From assembly GCF_002114285.1 (NCBI RefSeq), contig NZ_NEDJ01000007.1:1-64000 (forward strand): 64,000 nt of DNA. The letters run 5' to 3'. The translations under genes and the position numbers were made by a program. Below the pieces are notes generated by a model. The model was not told the DNA's origin. It did no database searches and was given only the letters and a program-made list of their open reading frames with translations. Every line of letters begins with the position of its first letter. The first letter of the stretch is position 1. This document shows positions 7,842 to 16,938 of this stretch, piece after piece. The DNA is from Halorubrum ezzemoulense DSM 17463 (lineage in GTDB: Archaea; Halobacteriota; Halobacteria; Halobacteriales; Haloferacaceae).

Positions 7842-8734
7842 TGGGCGCCCCCGCGGGCGCGTCCGGAGTCGTCGCGGTCGCGGGGACGCTGGAGCCGTAC
7901 CTCGGTCCGCTGGCCGACATCGTCGTCGACGCCGCGATCTTCCTCGCCGTCGTCACCGCGACGTACGTCCTGTACAAGGCGGCCGTCAAGCCGCTCGTCC
8001 GCCGGGTGTTCGACCGACAGGGGCTCGACGAGCACGCCCGGCGCCCGCTCCAGAAGATCGTGGCGTTCCTCGTCCTGTTCGCCGGCGTCACGGTCGCGTT
8101 CGGCGCGGCGGGCTACCAGGGGTTCCTGCGCTCGCTCGCGACGATCGCGGCGGCGGCGACGCTCGCGATCGGCTTCGCGCTTCAGGACGTGATCAAGAAC
8201 TTCGTCGCGGGCGTGTTCATCTACACGGACAAGCCGTTCCGCATCGGCGACTGGATCGAGTGGAACGGCAACTCGGGGGTCGTCGAGGACATCTCTTTCC
8301 GGGTCACCCGCGTGCGCACCTTCGACAACGAACTGCTTACGGTGCCGAACCACGCGCTGACGAGCGACGTGGTGAAGAACCCGGTCGCGAAGAAGACACT
8401 GCGGCTGAAGTTCGTCTTCGGGATCGACTACGAGGACGACGTGGAGAAGGCGACGGACATCATCGTCGAGGAGGCCGAGAGGAGCGACGCGATCCTCGAA
8501 GACCCCGCGCCGTCGGTCCGGCTGACCGAACTGGCCGACTCGTACGTCGGCCTCCAGTCGCGGATCTGGATCGACGACCCCTCGCGGGCGGACTTCGTGA
8601 AGGCGCGCGCCGACTACGTGAAGGCCGTCAAGGCGCGCTTCGACGAGGCGGGCATCTCGATCCCGTTCCCCCAGCGCACCGTCTCGGGACGCAACGAGTG
8701 GACGGATCCCTCGTCGTTCGGCGGAGACGATTGA
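7841..8734 (+). CDS. small-conductance mechanosensitive channel, MscS family
   Basis: MscS channels open under membrane tension and release solutes on hypo-osmotic shock. The 297-residue protein has membrane helices around residues 25-45 and 65-85. The pore helix is ATIAAAATLAIGFALQDVIKN, split by the conserved Gln-Asp-Val-Ile turn. A beta domain follows with YTDKPFRIGDWIE, FRVTRVRTFDNELLTVPN and the alpha/beta domain ending FPQRTV. The family core is complete. The start overlaps the CRM gene's stop by one base. Its location ahead of the K+ uptake island fits a general osmoregulation neighbourhood. Confidence 0.95.
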   Translation: MGAPAGASGVVAVAGTLEPYLGPLADIVVDAAIFLAVVTATYVLYKAAVKPLVRRVFDRQGLDEHARRPLQKIVAFLVLFAGVTVAFGAAGYQGFLRSLATIAAAATLAIGFALQDVIKNFVAGVFIYTDKPFRIGDWIEWNGNSGVVEDISFRVTRVRTFDNELLTVPNHALTSDVVKNPVAKKTLRLKFVFGIDYEDDVEKATDIIVEEAERSDAILEDPAPSVRLTELADSYVGLQSRIWIDDPSRADFVKARADYVKAVKARFDEAGISIPFPQRTVSGRNEWTDPSSFGGDD

Positions 8735-8893
8735 AGCGGCGGCCGCGGCGGAGAACTCCCGCTCGGTGGAGCGGCGTCACCCGGCAGGGCGGCGCCTCGA
8801 ACCGTCTGGCGGCGTCTTCCCCGTCGCTGGCGCGCTGAGTACGCCCGAGCACCGATAGTAACGAACTTCAAGGTCGGGTCTCTGGGTTGGTCC

Positions 8894-10231
8894 ATGTACG
8901 TGGTCGTCATCGGGGCCGGCGAGGTCGGGACGAGCATGGCCGCGAGTCTCGCGTCGGACCACGAGGTCGTCGTCGTCGACGTCGATCCGGACCGGGCGGA
9001 ACAGCTCAAGTACGAGCTCGACGTGCTCACCATCGCCGGGGACGGGACGTCCTCTGAGATCCAGTCGGCCGCCGACGTCGACCGCGCGGACATGGTCATC
9101 GCGTGTACCGACGACGACCAGACGAACCTCGTCGCGTGCGGGGCCGCGAAGACGCTCGGCGACGGGTTCACCATCGCCCGCGTGAAAAGCACCGAGTTCC
9201 TCCGCACCTGGCAGGGCAGCGAGGGCGCGTTCGGCGTCGACTTCATGGTGTGTACGGACCTGTTGACCGCGGAGAACATCGTCCGCGTCATCGGGCTCCC
9301 GGCGGCGATCGACGTCGACCCGTTCGCCGGCGGGCTCGTCCAGATGGCGGAGTTCGAGATCGGCGAGGGGAGCCCCGTCGCTGGACAGACCGTCTCGGAG
9401 GCCGACCGGTTCGAGTCGCTCACCTTCGTCGGGCTGTTCCGCGACGGCGAGATGACGATCCCCCGCGGCGACACGGACATCGTCGTCGGCGACCGCGCGG
9501 TGGTGGTCGGAAGCCCCGAGAGCGTTCAGTCGTTCGCGACCGACATCGCGCCCGAGGCGACGCCGGACGACGCCGACGAGATCGTCGTCGTCGGCGGCAG
9601 CGAGATCGGGTATCAGACCGCCCGGCTGCTGGAGGAGCGGGACTTCACGCCGCGGCTGATCGAGCGCGACGCCGACCGCGCGCGGTGGCTCGCCGAGAAC
9701 CTCCCGGACACCGTCGTGATGGAACACGACCCCACCGACACCGAGTTCCTCTCCCGCGAACACGTCGACGAGGCCGATATCGTCGTCACGGCGCTCGGCT
9801 CCGACGAGAAGAACCTGCTCATCTCCGTGCTCGCCAAGCGCCTCGGCGTCGACCGCGTGATCGCCGTCGTCGACAGCCCCGACTACGTCACCGTCTTCGA
9901 GGAGATCGGCATCGACATCGCGATCAATCCCCGGACGGTCACCGCCGCGGAGATCACCCGGTTCACCTACGAGAGCGTCGCGGAGAACATCGCGGTGTTG
10001 GAAAACGACCAGGCGGAGGTCCTCGAACTCGAACTCACCGAGGGGTGCGGGCTCACGGGGCGACCGATATCGGACATCGTCGCGGAGAGCGACGCGCGGT
10101 TCGTTATCGGCGCGATCACGCGCAACCACCAGCTGGTCACCCCGCGCGGGGACACCGTACTTCAGGCCGGTGACCACGTGATACTCCTCGTGGAGTCCGA
10201 CTCGGTCGGACAGATCGCCTCGATGGCGTGA
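8894..10231 (+). CDS. trkA: TrkA, K+ uptake regulatory subunit with two RCK units
   Basis: TrkA is the cytoplasmic ring that binds NAD(H)/ATP and gates TrkH. The 445-residue protein has two RCK units: RCK_N with MYVVVIGAGEVGTSMA (residues 1-120), RCK_C (about 140-220), a second RCK_N with IVVVGGSEIGYQTARLLE (about 230-350) and a final RCK_C (about 365-445). The first Rossmann motif is GxGxxG; the second is altered to GGSEIG. This is full length for a classical TrkA. The TrkH gene follows after 10 bases in the same transcript. Confidence 0.96.
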   Translation: MYVVVIGAGEVGTSMAASLASDHEVVVVDVDPDRAEQLKYELDVLTIAGDGTSSEIQSAADVDRADMVIACTDDDQTNLVACGAAKTLGDGFTIARVKSTEFLRTWQGSEGAFGVDFMVCTDLLTAENIVRVIGLPAAIDVDPFAGGLVQMAEFEIGEGSPVAGQTVSEADRFESLTFVGLFRDGEMTIPRGDTDIVVGDRAVVVGSPESVQSFATDIAPEATPDDADEIVVVGGSEIGYQTARLLEERDFTPRLIERDADRARWLAENLPDTVVMEHDPTDTEFLSREHVDEADIVVTALGSDEKNLLISVLAKRLGVDRVIAVVDSPDYVTVFEEIGIDIAINPRTVTAAEITRFTYESVAENIAVLENDQAEVLELELTEGCGLTGRPISDIVAESDARFVIGAITRNHQLVTPRGDTVLQAGDHVILLVESDSVGQIASMA

Positions 10232-10241
10232 CCGCCTCCAC

Positions 10242-11744
10242 GTGAGTACCACGATCCGCGTCGGCTGGCGGGCGAGCGTGGGACTCACCGGCGACGTCCT
10301 CGCCGCCCTCCCGGTTCCGCTCGCGTTTCCGCTGCTGATAGCCCTCTACTACGGCGAGTCGCCCGTGCCGTTCCTCGCGGCGATCGCCGTCTCGCTCGCG
10401 ATCGGTGCGGCGTTCCGGTCGGTACGGGACCCCGAGGGAGACCTCGGCCCGCGGGAGGCGTTCCTCGCGGTGGCGCTGATCTGGTTCCTCGTCGCCGCCG
10501 TCGGCGCGATCCCCTTCGTCGTCGCGGGCGTCGGCACGGTCGCGCACCCGGTGAACGCGCTGTTCGAGTCGATGAGCGGACTCACCACGACGGGCGCGAC
10601 GGTGCTGCGCGACTTCTCGCTCCACTCGCGGTCCGTCATGATGTGGCGGCAGGTGATCCAATGGCTCGGCGGCCTCGGAATCCTGATCCTGGCGACCGCG
10701 GTGCTCTCCGAGATCGGCGTCGGCGGGGCACAGCTGATGGAGTCGGAGTCACAGACGCAAGACGTCAACAAGCTCACGCCGAAGATATCGCGGACCGCAC
10801 AGCTCATCTGGGGGATCTACTTCGGGCTCACCGGCCTCGCGATCGCGGTGTACTTCCTGCTCGGGCTCGCCGTCGACCCGCGGATGGACCTGTACAACGC
10901 GGTCGCGCACGCGTTCACGTCCGTCGCGACCGCCGGCTTCTCGCCGGAGCCGCTCTCGGTCGGCGCGTTCCACCCGCTGATCCAGTGGGCGGTCGTCCCG
11001 TTCATGGTGATCGGCTCGACCAGTTTCGTCCTCATCTACTTCGCCATCAACGGCGAGCCGATGCGCCTGCTGCGAAACGAGGAGTTTCACTTCTACCTCG
11101 GCGCGATGGCGACGTTCGCGTCGATCGTCGGGGGCGCGCTGTTCCTCGATCCGAGCGTCACCTTCGGCGCCGAGGCGACGATCCGCCACGCAGTGTTCAA
11201 CGTCGCGTCCATCGTGACGACGACCGGGTACGCCAGCACCGACTACGTGCTGTGGGCGCCCGCTGCGAAGCACATGCTGTTCATGGGGATGTTCGTCGGC
11301 GGGATGGTCGGGTCGACCACCTGCTCGATCAAGTCGCTGCGGTGGCTGGTCGCGCTGAAGTCGTTCCGCCGGGACCTCTTCACCGCGATCCACCCGGAGT
11401 CCGTTCGCCCGGTCCGGATATCGGGGGAGCCGGTCGACGAGGGCGCGATCCGCGACATCTACGCGTACCTCCTCTTGAGCATCGTGATCTTCTTCCTGCT
11501 CGCCGTGGTCATCGTCGTCGACGCCGGGCGGGCGAACCTGCGCGTGACCGAGTTCGAGGCGCTCGGGGCCGCGGCGACCACGTTCCTCAATATCGGCCCG
11601 GCGTTCGGCGACGCGGGCCCGTACGGGACGTTCGCGACGTTCCCGCTGAGTACGCGGGCCGTGATGATCGTCCTGATGTGGATCGGCCGGATCGAGATCA
11701 TCCCGGTCCTCGTGTTGTTCACGAAGGCGTTCTGGACCTCCTGA
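10242..11744 (+). CDS. trkH: TrkH-type K+ transporter, paralogue 1
   Basis: TrkH is the membrane subunit for K+ uptake. The 500-residue protein starts at GTG, 10 bases after trkA. It has about ten hydrophobic helices and four pore loops whose central glycines form the selectivity filter: SGLTTTGATVL (near residue 112), TSVATAGFSP (near 226), IVTTTGYAS (near 326) and FLNIGPAFG (near 448). The cytoplasmic RCK contact region contains RPVRISGEPVDEGAIRDI. It ends with the usual WIGRIEIIPVLVLF. Coupling to the preceding TrkA suggests the two form one complex. Confidence 0.95.
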   Translation: MSTTIRVGWRASVGLTGDVLAALPVPLAFPLLIALYYGESPVPFLAAIAVSLAIGAAFRSVRDPEGDLGPREAFLAVALIWFLVAAVGAIPFVVAGVGTVAHPVNALFESMSGLTTTGATVLRDFSLHSRSVMMWRQVIQWLGGLGILILATAVLSEIGVGGAQLMESESQTQDVNKLTPKISRTAQLIWGIYFGLTGLAIAVYFLLGLAVDPRMDLYNAVAHAFTSVATAGFSPEPLSVGAFHPLIQWAVVPFMVIGSTSFVLIYFAINGEPMRLLRNEEFHFYLGAMATFASIVGGALFLDPSVTFGAEATIRHAVFNVASIVTTTGYASTDYVLWAPAAKHMLFMGMFVGGMVGSTTCSIKSLRWLVALKSFRRDLFTAIHPESVRPVRISGEPVDEGAIRDIYAYLLLSIVIFFLLAVVIVVDAGRANLRVTEFEALGAAATTFLNIGPAFGDAGPYGTFATFPLSTRAVMIVLMWIGRIEIIPVLVLFTKAFWTS

Positions 11745-11822
11745 GTCAAGGCGGCTCTCCCGTCGTCCCCCCTTCGACAGTTTAATACAGCGAACGGGCG
11801 ACCGCCATACCGTTCGAGTATC

Positions 11823-13391
11823 ATGTCTTGGGGCGTCAACTGGAAGGCGAGTGTCGGGCTTCTCGGCGTCGGCATCAAGTACCTCGCCGTCACGCTGCTT
11901 GTTCCTCTGGTGGTGGCGCTCGCGTACGGCAAAGACATCTGGGTCTTTCTGGTCTCCATGGCGATCGTCGCGGGGCTCGGCTTCGCGGTCGAGCGAGTCG
12001 ACCCCGACCCGGATCTCGGTCCCCGCGAGGCGCTGCTGTTCGTCTCGCTCGCGTGGATCGCGGCGGCGGTCATCGGCACTATCCCGTACCTGATAGCCGG
12101 CTACGGGACCGCGTCGACGATCGGTCTCCAGACCGGGTCCGTCGGCGCGTTCACGGAGTCGATCGCCAACGCGCTGTTCGAGTCGATGAGCGGGTTCACC
12201 ACGACCGGTGCGACCGTCCTCGGTGAGATCAGCACCGACCGGCACTCGCACGCCGTGCTGATGTGGCGGCAGCTGACGCAGTGGCTCGGCGGGATGGGGA
12301 TCATCGTCCTGATGATCGCGATCCTCCCCGAGGTCGCCGTCAACGGCGCCCAACTGATGGAGTCGGAGGCGCCCGGGCCGGAGCTACAGAAGCTCACCCC
12401 GAAGATAGCCGAGACCGCGCGGGCGCTCTGGCTCATCTACTTCGGGTTCACCGTGGTGTACATCGCGATCCTGTACGGGCTCCACCTCGCCGGGATGGCG
12501 CCGAAAATGAACCTGTTCAACGCGATCGCGCACGGGTTTACGACCCTCCCGACGGGCGGGTTCTCCCCGAAGGCCGACAGCGTCGCGGCGTTCTCGGCCG
12601 TCGTCCAGTGGGTCGTCATCCCCTTCATGCTCGTCGCCGGCGTCAACTTCGCGCTGTTCTGGCACGTGCTACGCGGCGAGGTCGAGACGATGGTGAAGAA
12701 CGCGGAGTTCCGCGCGTACGCCGGGGCCGTCGCGGTCGTGACCGCCGTGCTCGCGGTGTTGCTGTTCCGCGGCGCGGCGCCGCCGATCGAGCTCGGCGGG
12801 GCGACCCAGGGGGTCGCCGAGAACTCGCTCCGGCAGGCGGCGTTCCAGATCGCGTCGCTGCTGAACTCGACGGGGTACGCCACCGCCGACTTCGCGCAGT
12901 GGAACGCCGACGCACAGATTCTCCTCATGTTCGCGATGTTCATCGGCGGTTCCGCCGGCTCGACCGGCGGCGGCGTCAAGATCGTACGGTGGCTGATCGT
13001 CGGGAAGGCGATCCGGCGCGAGCTGTTCACCTCCGCCCACCCCGACGTCGTCCGGCCGGTCCGCCTCAGCGGGAACGTCGTCGACGAGGACGCGATCCGC
13101 GGCATCATGGCGTTCACCATCCTGTACCTCGTCCTGTTCGGCGTCTCGGCGGTGTTCCTGTCCCTCGACGCGAGCCGGATCGGCGTCCAGCTGACGATGT
13201 TGGAGTCGACGAGCGCGTCGCTCGCGACGATCGGAAACATCGGCCCCGGGTTCGGTCGCCTCGGGCCGTTCGGAAGCTACCTGTTCTTCCCGGACACGTC
13301 GAAGCTGCTGATGATCTTCCTGATGTGGGTCGGTCGGCTGGAGATCGTCCCGGTGCTGGCCGTGTTCATCTCGGCCGTGGACGGTCGGTGA
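11823..13391 (+). CDS. trkH: TrkH-type K+ transporter, paralogue 2
   Basis: This second TrkH has 522 residues and the same architecture as the upstream copy. Its four pore loops are SGFTTTGATVL, TTLPTGGFSP, LNSTGYATAD and TIGNIGPGFG, all with conserved glycines. The GGSAGSTGGGVKIVRWL segment before the last helices is the classic TrkH motif. The gap of 78 bases from paralogue 1 contains TTTAATA about 40 bases before the ATG, so it may have its own promoter and a short leader. Similar ends (RPVRLSGNVVDEDAIRGI) suggest tandem duplication followed by divergence. Confidence 0.95.
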   Translation: MSWGVNWKASVGLLGVGIKYLAVTLLVPLVVALAYGKDIWVFLVSMAIVAGLGFAVERVDPDPDLGPREALLFVSLAWIAAAVIGTIPYLIAGYGTASTIGLQTGSVGAFTESIANALFESMSGFTTTGATVLGEISTDRHSHAVLMWRQLTQWLGGMGIIVLMIAILPEVAVNGAQLMESEAPGPELQKLTPKIAETARALWLIYFGFTVVYIAILYGLHLAGMAPKMNLFNAIAHGFTTLPTGGFSPKADSVAAFSAVVQWVVIPFMLVAGVNFALFWHVLRGEVETMVKNAEFRAYAGAVAVVTAVLAVLLFRGAAPPIELGGATQGVAENSLRQAAFQIASLLNSTGYATADFAQWNADAQILLMFAMFIGGSAGSTGGGVKIVRWLIVGKAIRRELFTSAHPDVVRPVRLSGNVVDEDAIRGIMAFTILYLVLFGVSAVFLSLDASRIGVQLTMLESTSASLATIGNIGPGFGRLGPFGSYLFFPDTSKLLMIFLMWVGRLEIVPVLAVFISAVDGR

Positions 13392-13475
13392 GGACGGTCT
13401 CGGACCCGAACGGGTCCCGATACGTCCCTAGCGAGGTGCCTGCTATCGGGCCAACCGAGGTTCGGAGTGCGTATC

Positions 13476-13482
13476 TTCTTAA
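13476..13482 (+). promoter_or_regulatory. TATA box of the UspA-like gene in the K+ island
   Basis: TTCTTAA sits 24-30 bases before the ATG and suggests the island has an internal promoter here, so it need not be one operon. Confidence 0.5.
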
Positions 13483-13505
13483 CCGACCGGAGTATCGGTG
13501 TTCGT

Positions 13506-13946
13506 ATGACGAGTACAGCCGATCCCGACGGGCAGAATCTCCTCGGCCACGTCCTCCTCCCGGTCGCGAACGAGGAGGACGCGCTGGCGACGGCGCGGGC
13601 GCTCGAACCGTACGACCCGGAGCGCGTGACCGCGCTCCACGTGGTCGAGAAGGGCGAGGGCGTCCCGGACAAGACGCCCGTCGAACAGTCGGAGGAACTC
13701 GCCGAGGAGTCGTACGCCGCGGTCCGGCGCGTGTTCCCGGACGCCGGCGACCACACCGCGTACGCTCGCGACATCGCCGGTGCGATCTTCGACGCCGTCG
13801 ACGAGGTCGGCGCGAGCGCGATCGGCTATCGCTCTCGCGGCGGCAACCGCCTGTTCCGGTTCCTCTCGGGCGATGTCTCGCTCGAACTCGTGACTGAGTC
13901 GCACGTGCCCGTGGTCGCGCTTCCGCGCGGGGGAGCGGCCGACTGA
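13506..13946 (+). CDS. UspA-like protein inside the K+ uptake cluster
   Basis: The 146-residue protein has the fold of a universal stress domain: HVLLPVANEEDALATARALE at the start, a middle helix, and a C-terminal GYRSRGGNRLFRFLSGDVSL. That last stretch corresponds to the nucleotide-binding loop but departs from the canonical GTHGRxG form. Bacterial and archaeal transporters often have UspA partners that sense adenine nucleotides. A TATA-like TTCTTAA lies 24-30 bases before this ATG, which decides the start over an upstream alternative. It lies between two TrkH genes and the small TrkA. Confidence 0.88.
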   Translation: MTSTADPDGQNLLGHVLLPVANEEDALATARALEPYDPERVTALHVVEKGEGVPDKTPVEQSEELAEESYAAVRRVFPDAGDHTAYARDIAGAIFDAVDEVGASAIGYRSRGGNRLFRFLSGDVSLELVTESHVPVVALPRGGAAD

Positions 13947-14053
13947 GTCGGCCGCCTCCCGGTCCGCCGCGACCGCTCGTGCCGCGGCGTCCGATCGCTC
14001 CGTTGTGTCGGGGAACGGTAGGTTTTCGTCGATCCTTTTTGAACACGTGTCGT

Positions 14054-14737
14054 ATGTACGTGATCGTCGTGGGCGCGGGCGACATCGGGACCCCGCTCGT
14101 CGACCTCGCGACCGACAGCGGCAACGAGGTCGTCGTCATCGAGCGTGACGAGGAACGGGCGGAGCGGGCGTCGCGGCAGTACGACTGCCTCGTGCTTAAC
14201 GACGACGCGACCTCGAAGGAGACCCTCCAAGACGCCGGGGCCGAACGGGCCGACGCGCTCATATCGACGACGGATCAGGACGCGACGAACATCATGGTCT
14301 GTCTGCTGGCCCAGGAGCTGTCGGTCCCGAACATCGTCTCGGTCGTCCACAACCCCGAGCACATGAGCGTGTTCGAGCAGATCGGCGTCAACACGATGCA
14401 GAACCCCCAGAGCCTGATCGCGGAGTACCTCTACCGGGCGGTGAGCCGGCCGTCGGTCGTCGACTTCATGCACATCGGCGAGGAGGCGGAGGTGTTCGAG
14501 ATCACCGTGGGAGGAGACGCCCCGATCGCCGGGAAGACGCTCCGCGAGGCGGACGAGGCGGACCTCATCGGCGGCCAGACGCTGATCGTCGCCGTCGAGC
14601 GCGACAGATCGGAGGCCCCGATAACGCCGCGCGGGGAGACCCGCATTCACGAAGGCGACATGCTCACCGTGTACTCCGGCGTCGGCGCGACCGCCGAGGT
14701 GACCGACGTGTTCGGGCACGCGGAGGATCGCGACTGA
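14054..14737 (+). CDS. TrkA-type K+ channel regulator with a single RCK unit
   Basis: The 227-residue protein has one RCK_N domain starting MYVIVVGAGDIGTPLVDLA, with the GxGxxG nucleotide motif and a conserved acidic residue at the end of strand 2 (VVVIERDEER). An RCK_C domain follows (about residues 140-220, with PIAGKTLREAD and GETRIHEGDML). Half-length TrkA proteins assemble as octameric or double rings. I chose the ATG at the start of the domain; a longer reading frame adds 25 basic residues. The next TrkH gene begins one base after the stop, so this RCK protein probably regulates paralogue 3. Confidence 0.94.
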   Translation: MYVIVVGAGDIGTPLVDLATDSGNEVVVIERDEERAERASRQYDCLVLNDDATSKETLQDAGAERADALISTTDQDATNIMVCLLAQELSVPNIVSVVHNPEHMSVFEQIGVNTMQNPQSLIAEYLYRAVSRPSVVDFMHIGEEAEVFEITVGGDAPIAGKTLREADEADLIGGQTLIVAVERDRSEAPITPRGETRIHEGDMLTVYSGVGATAEVTDVFGHAEDRD

Positions 14738-14738
14738 G

Positions 14739-16433
14739 ATGCCCGACCGGAACGGCAACCGATTCCCAACCGATCTCGGCGTCATCGCCCGGGACATCGG
14801 CTCGCTCCTCCTGATGGAGGCCGGGCTGATGACCGTCACGGTGGTCGTCGCGCTCGGGTTCGGAGAGTTCCACGCGGCGCTCGGCTTCCTCCTCGCGGGC
14901 GGGGTGACGGCGCTCGTCGGCGGCGCCGCGAACAGGCGGTTCGCCGACGCCCCGGAGCCGAAAATGAAACACGGGATGGTGATCGCGGCCGGCGGCTGGC
15001 TCATGGTCGCCCTCTTCGGCGGCCTGCCGCTGTTCCTCACGGCGTGGACGACGCCAGCGGCCGCGATGGACGCGTTCGTTCCGGCGGCCGCGGACACCGC
15101 CTCGTGGGAGCCGATCGGGGTCGGCGGGACGACGACCCTCTCCAGTCTCGCGTACTTCCGCGACCCGCTCCACGCCTTCTTCGAGAGCATGAGCGGGTGG
15201 ACCGGGAGCGGGCTGACGATGGCCGTCCACGAGCCGTCGCTGCCGCGGGCGGTGCAGTGGTGGCGCTCGTTCATCCAGTGGGTCGGCGGGGTGGGCGTCA
15301 TCGTCCTCACGGTCTCGATTCTCTCGCGTCCCGGCAGCGGGAGCTACGCCCTCTACCGCAGCGAGGCGCGCGAGCGGAAGATCCACCCGAGCGTCGTCTC
15401 GACGGTCCGGACGGTCTGGAAGCTCGTGGTGGCGTACACGCTGTTGGCCTTCGCGGCGCTGTTCGTCGCGATCCGGGCGAGCGAGAGCGCGTACGCCGAG
15501 TCGCTCTCGCTCGGCGAGACGGCGTGGCAGGCGCTCAACCACGCGATGACCGGGCTCACGACCGGCGGGTTCTCCGTCACGGACAACTCGATCGCGACGT
15601 ACGGCTCCCCGCTAGTTGAGGCGACGCTGCTGCCGATCATGGTGCTCGGCGCGATCGCGTTCCCGGTCCACTACGTCGTGCTCAGCGACCGGAACGTGCG
15701 CGAACTGGCCGCAGACCTCCAGACGAGGTGGCTGTTCACGCTGCTGGGCGCGGGCGTCGTCGTGCTCTCGGTACAGAACGTCGCGTCCGCCGAGATAGCG
15801 TCGAGCGCGTTCTCGACGGGATCGTTCTTCCCGCTCTCCGCGTCTCCCCTCGACTGGGCGCAGCTCGACGCCGTTCGGGACTCGACGTTCCAGTGGATCA
15901 GCGCGCTCACGTGTACCGGCTTCCAGTCCGCACCGATCGGCCGCTGGGTCGCCGGCGCGAAGGTGTTGGTCGTCGGCGCGATGACGCTCGGCGGCGCGGC
16001 GGGGTCGACCGTCGGCGGTATCAAGATCGTCCGCGGGTACACGGTCGCCCGGGGCATCGTCTGGCAGTTCTCACGCGTGTTCCTCCCGAAGAACGCGGTC
16101 GTCACCGCGCGGCTGGGCGACCGAACGCTGGACCGCGAGGCGATGGAGCGCGAGTTCGGCGAGGCGGCCATCGTCACCCTGCTGTGGCTCCTCGCGCTCG
16201 TCGCCGGCAGCCTCGTCCTCGTCAACGTCGCCGGGCCGGAGTTCGGCTACGCCGACGCGCTGTTCGAGGTCGCGAGCGCACAGGGGAACGTCGGCCTCTC
16301 GACGGGGATCACGGGGCCCTCGATGTCGCCGGCCGCCGAGGGGATGTTCGTCCTGAACATGTGGATCGGCCGGTTGGAGATTATCCCGGTGCTGGTGTTC
16401 GTCCGGGCCGGGATCTGGGGGCTGAACCCCTGA
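14739..16433 (+). CDS. trkH: TrkH-type cation transporter, divergent paralogue 3
   Basis: The longest TrkH here (564 residues) has an N-terminal extension that adds membrane segments. Its first pore loop reads SGWTGSGLTMA instead of the usual SGxTTTGATV. Loops 2-4 (TGLTTGGFSV, ALTCTGFQSA, QGNVGLSTG) keep the glycines. GGAAGSTVGGIKIVRG and WIGRLEIIPVLVF confirm the family. The altered first loop could change ion preference (K+ versus Na+), but this cannot be decided from sequence. The gene is paired with the single-RCK TrkA immediately upstream. Confidence 0.93.
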   Translation: MPDRNGNRFPTDLGVIARDIGSLLLMEAGLMTVTVVVALGFGEFHAALGFLLAGGVTALVGGAANRRFADAPEPKMKHGMVIAAGGWLMVALFGGLPLFLTAWTTPAAAMDAFVPAAADTASWEPIGVGGTTTLSSLAYFRDPLHAFFESMSGWTGSGLTMAVHEPSLPRAVQWWRSFIQWVGGVGVIVLTVSILSRPGSGSYALYRSEARERKIHPSVVSTVRTVWKLVVAYTLLAFAALFVAIRASESAYAESLSLGETAWQALNHAMTGLTTGGFSVTDNSIATYGSPLVEATLLPIMVLGAIAFPVHYVVLSDRNVRELAADLQTRWLFTLLGAGVVVLSVQNVASAEIASSAFSTGSFFPLSASPLDWAQLDAVRDSTFQWISALTCTGFQSAPIGRWVAGAKVLVVGAMTLGGAAGSTVGGIKIVRGYTVARGIVWQFSRVFLPKNAVVTARLGDRTLDREAMEREFGEAAIVTLLWLLALVAGSLVLVNVAGPEFGYADALFEVASAQGNVGLSTGITGPSMSPAAEGMFVLNMWIGRLEIIPVLVFVRAGIWGLNP

Positions 16434-16469
16434 CGGCCGACTCTCTCTCGACGTCGTAGCTCGTCTCGC

Positions 16470-16826
16470 TCACACCTCTCGCTCGTGAACCGTCCCCATG
16501 AACGACCAGTGTACCTTGCTGGTCCCGTCCGGATGCGGCTCCTCCGTGACGTGGTAGAGGTAGGGCCCGTGTGGGCAGTCGTCGCAGCCGTCGGCGCAGC
16601 GGAACTGCTTCACCACCTCGGTGTAGCCGTCGTGCTCGGTGACGCGGAGGATGTCGTCGTTGTCCTCCGGGTCGATCGGGAGTTCTGCCTCCCCGTGGAA
16701 GTGGAGCAGTTCCTGCGCGTGGACGATGGCCTTCCGGAGCTCTCCCGGCGTACACTCGCGCAGCTCCGCAACGAGCTTCGGCGGGAGTCCTTCGGGCGGC
16801 GTCGGGCGCTCGGCGGCATCTGTCAT
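16470..16826 (-). CDS. conserved protein with a Cys-rich C-terminal motif
   Basis: The 118-residue soluble protein has an N-terminal helical part (PPKLVAELRECTPGELRKAI) and a C-terminal half with a cysteine cluster, FRCADGCDDCPHGPYLYHV (C-x3-C-x2-C followed by HGPY). That cluster resembles the zinc-binding ends of DUF6788-like proteins, a tentative comparison from memory. The start is supported by a TATA-like ATTATA 25-30 bases upstream. The gene diverges from the methylmalonyl-CoA mutase gene and converges on trkH. Function unknown. Confidence 0.8.
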   Translation of the reverse strand: MTDAAERPTPPEGLPPKLVAELRECTPGELRKAIVHAQELLHFHGEAELPIDPEDNDDILRVTEHDGYTEVVKQFRCADGCDDCPHGPYLYHVTEEPHPDGTSKVHWSFMGTVHEREV

Positions 16827-16850
16827 AGCCGGCACTTCGACTCGGTCCCA

Positions 16851-16856
16851 TATAAT
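16851..16856 (-). promoter_or_regulatory. TATA box for the Cys-rich protein gene
   Basis: ATTATA on the minus strand, 25-30 bases before the ATG. It shares a 112-base divergent region with the mutase promoter. Confidence 0.55.
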
Positions 16857-16908
16857 GGATCCGTGGGGGGTCGGGAGGGCGCCGGGCCCTTCCAAAATAT
16901 AATGAATA

Positions 16909-16914
16909 TTTATA
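16909..16914 (+). promoter_or_regulatory. TATA box of the methylmalonyl-CoA mutase gene
   Basis: TTTATA lies 25-30 bases before the ATG within a notably A/T-rich patch (16893-16914), consistent with a strong leaderless promoter. Confidence 0.65.
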
Positions 16915-16938
16915 CGCGACCGGCGGGTAACGGGCGGT

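Noticed and set aside
8735-8893. Possible small gene between MscS and trkA
   Set aside because: No reading frame with a plausible start, acidic composition or conserved pattern.
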